Shown piece after piece: positions 15,439 through 16,599 of a stretch of 16,599 bases of DNA. The notes under the pieces are model-generated. The model searched no databases. It was not told the origin of the DNA and saw only the letters and a program-made list of their open reading frames with translations. Position 1 is the stretch's first letter. The number at the start of each line of letters is the position of its first letter. The DNA is from Saprospiraceae bacterium. GTDB lineage: Bacteria; Bacteroidota; Bacteroidia; Chitinophagales; Saprospiraceae. Location: NCBI GenBank assembly GCA_016715405.1, contig JADKAE010000038.1, positions 1 through 16,599 of the forward strand, read 5' to 3'. Both the position numbers and the translations under genes were made by a program.

Positions 15439-15446
15439 TAAATTTG
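15439..15446 (+). promoter_or_regulatory. Candidate -7 box for meaB
   Basis: TAAATTTG is an exact TAnnTTTG match, 68 nt before the meaB start. A weak CTG lies 19 nt upstream as a possible -33. Transcription would begin near 15452, just ahead of the palindrome at 15458-15476. Confidence 0.45.
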
Positions 15447-15457
15447 CAAAGGGACAC

Positions 15458-15476
15458 AATTGATTGATAATCAATT
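15458..15476 (+). promoter_or_regulatory. 19-bp palindrome in the meaB leader, candidate operator
   Basis: AATTGATT-GAT-AATCAATT is a perfect inverted repeat with 8-bp arms, placed at about +6 to +24 relative to the predicted transcription start. That is where a repressor would block initiation. It contains TTGAT and ATCAA, but 5 nt apart rather than the 4 nt of an FNR/CRP box. Confidence 0.45.
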
Positions 15477-15514
15477 AAAAATAAATTATTGCCCAGTAAC
15501 TCGATATCATTGGC

Positions 15515-16555
15515 ATGAGCGAACCTGGTAGAACAAGCCGGCCTCTTATAAAAAAAACACTGACGCTTGACGATTACGTAGCAGGCATTCGAAGTGGCGA
15601 CCGCGTGGTGCTCAGCAGAGCCATCACGCTCATAGAAAGTACTCGCCCCGACCACCGCGACCTGGCGGCAGCGCTCCTGGAGCGATGTCTGCCTTTTGCC
15701 GGACAGTCGGTTCGAATAGGTATCACCGGTTCGCCGGGAGTAGGGAAGAGTTCTTTTATCGAATCTTTTGGCTTGCACGTGCTTTCACAAGGCCATCGCC
15801 TGGCCGTATTAGCTGTAGACCCCAGCAGTAAACTCAGCAAAGGCAGCATTTTGGGTGATAAGACGCGAATGCCGCAATTGTCGCTGCAGGAAAATGCGTT
15901 TATTCGCCCCTCTCCGGCCGGCGACAGCCTGGGCGGCGTGGCCCGCCAAACCCGCGAAACGATTGTGCTCTGCGAAGCCGCCGGCTTCGACGTCATCGTA
16001 GTGGAAACCGTGGGCGTGGGCCAATCGGAGACGGCGGTGCGCTCGATGGTCGACTTCTTCCTGCTGCTGCTCCTGCCGGGCGCCGGCGATGAATTGCAGG
16101 GTATCAAACGTGGAATCGTAGAGATGGCCGACCTGCTGGCCGTCAACAAGGCCGACGGCGACCGCCTTACGCTCGCCCGACGCGCAAAAGCCGAATACCA
16201 ACTTGCCCTGCACTTATTTCCACCCAAAAAAAGCCAATGGTCGCCCAAGGTTTCCCTCTGCTCGGCCCTCAACGGGTATGGCATTAGCGACATCTGGCAG
16301 GAGGTGCTCCTGTACCGGCAACAAACCATGCAAAACGGTTATTGGCCGCACCAGCGCAGCGAGCAGTTGCGCGCCTGGCTTTATGAAGAGATTGAGCAAC
16401 AACTGCGGCAACTGTTTTTCGAATCGCCGGCCATACAGGCGGCCATGCCCGGCATTGAAGCATCGGTGGTGGAGGGGCGCCTGTCCTCGTATAAAGCCGC
16501 CGCTGAATTATTGACCCTGCTTATCGGCAGTTTGTCGTCAAAAGAACCGCATTGA
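15515..16555 (+). CDS. meaB: Methylmalonyl-CoA mutase-associated GTPase MeaB
   Basis: MeaB (ArgK-type G3E GTPase) loads and protects the adenosylcobalamin cofactor of methylmalonyl-CoA mutase. The protein is 346 aa with P-loop GSPGVGKS (72-79), VDPSSKLSKGSILGDKTRM (101-119), PSPAGDSLGGVA (132-143), ETVGVGQSE (164-172) and NKAD (211-214), in the order typical of the family, with a helical C-terminal dimerisation part. There is no mutase gene within the window; it may lie further right or elsewhere. The start at 15515 fits the promoter/operator upstream. The gene is separated from metF by 161 bp, so it is likely a separate unit. Confidence 0.93.
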   Translation: MSEPGRTSRPLIKKTLTLDDYVAGIRSGDRVVLSRAITLIESTRPDHRDLAAALLERCLPFAGQSVRIGITGSPGVGKSSFIESFGLHVLSQGHRLAVLAVDPSSKLSKGSILGDKTRMPQLSLQENAFIRPSPAGDSLGGVARQTRETIVLCEAAGFDVIVVETVGVGQSETAVRSMVDFFLLLLLPGAGDELQGIKRGIVEMADLLAVNKADGDRLTLARRAKAEYQLALHLFPPKKSQWSPKVSLCSALNGYGISDIWQEVLLYRQQTMQNGYWPHQRSEQLRAWLYEEIEQQLRQLFFESPAIQAAMPGIEASVVEGRLSSYKAAAELLTLLIGSLSSKEPH

Positions 16556-16599
16556 GCGAAAGCAGCCCATTATAATGAACCTATATGCCGGCTGCCGTG

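Noticed and set aside
15460..15474. FNR/CRP box (TTGAT-ATCAA) upstream of meaB.
   Set aside because: The half-sites are 5 nt apart instead of 4, and the position downstream of the -7 box does not suit FNR activation.
16575..16599. A possible next gene start (ATG 16575) at the right edge.
   Set aside because: Only eight codons are visible, with no signature; it cannot be supported.

Overview
The window looks like chromosomal DNA of a member of the Bacteroidota. Four things point there. Promoters match the phylum's sigma factor (a TAnnTTTG -7 box, in two places with a TTG or TTTG -33 box 20 nt upstream). One secreted enzyme carries a C-terminal type IX secretion sorting domain. Visible Shine-Dalgarno sequences are scarce. 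The protein families (GSCFA, DUF2911, LolA-like proteins, BNR/Asp-box repeat proteins, a PVC-type dehydrogenase lipoprotein) are typical of the phylum. A Saprospiria-like relative is plausible, but that is inference.

Layout. Positions 1-207 (-) hold the N-terminus of a lipoprotein dehydrogenase cut by the window edge. Positions 328-1148 (+) hold a DUF6544-like membrane-anchored protein broken by a one-base deletion in an A-run. A hairpin terminator and an unrecognised 151-aa protein (1255-1710, +) follow. Positions 1711-1943 contain no gene but have two perfect 16-bp inverted repeats: a MITE-like 117-bp element and an operator-like hairpin. Then come three minus-strand genes: a CBM48 protein with a histone-H1-like tail (6163-6681), a LolA-like periplasmic protein (5252-5980) and a large secreted Asp-box beta-propeller protein (1944-5119), also broken by one base. 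Each of the two gaps between these genes contains a large hairpin built from short tandem repeats. Positions 7154-8245 (+) encode a DUF2911 protein, convergent with a TPR membrane protein (8248-8865, -).

Positions 8944-13119 (+) look like a four-gene operon: cytoplasmic PAS histidine kinase, GSCFA hydrolase, four-helix membrane protein, and T9SS-exported esterase/lipase. It ends head-on against moeA (13116-14315, -), which is divergent from metF (14391-15353, +). meaB (15515-16555, +) follows behind a candidate promoter with a palindromic operator candidate.

I see no CRISPR array, phage, tRNA/rRNA or defence island. The recognisable genes are mostly housekeeping (metF, moeA, meaB) or secreted/envelope proteins. 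The most unusual material is non-coding: the two tandem-repeat hairpins, the MITE-like element and the operator-like palindromes. Two genes each lack a single base at or beside a short homopolymer, so either true decay or consensus sequencing error is possible.
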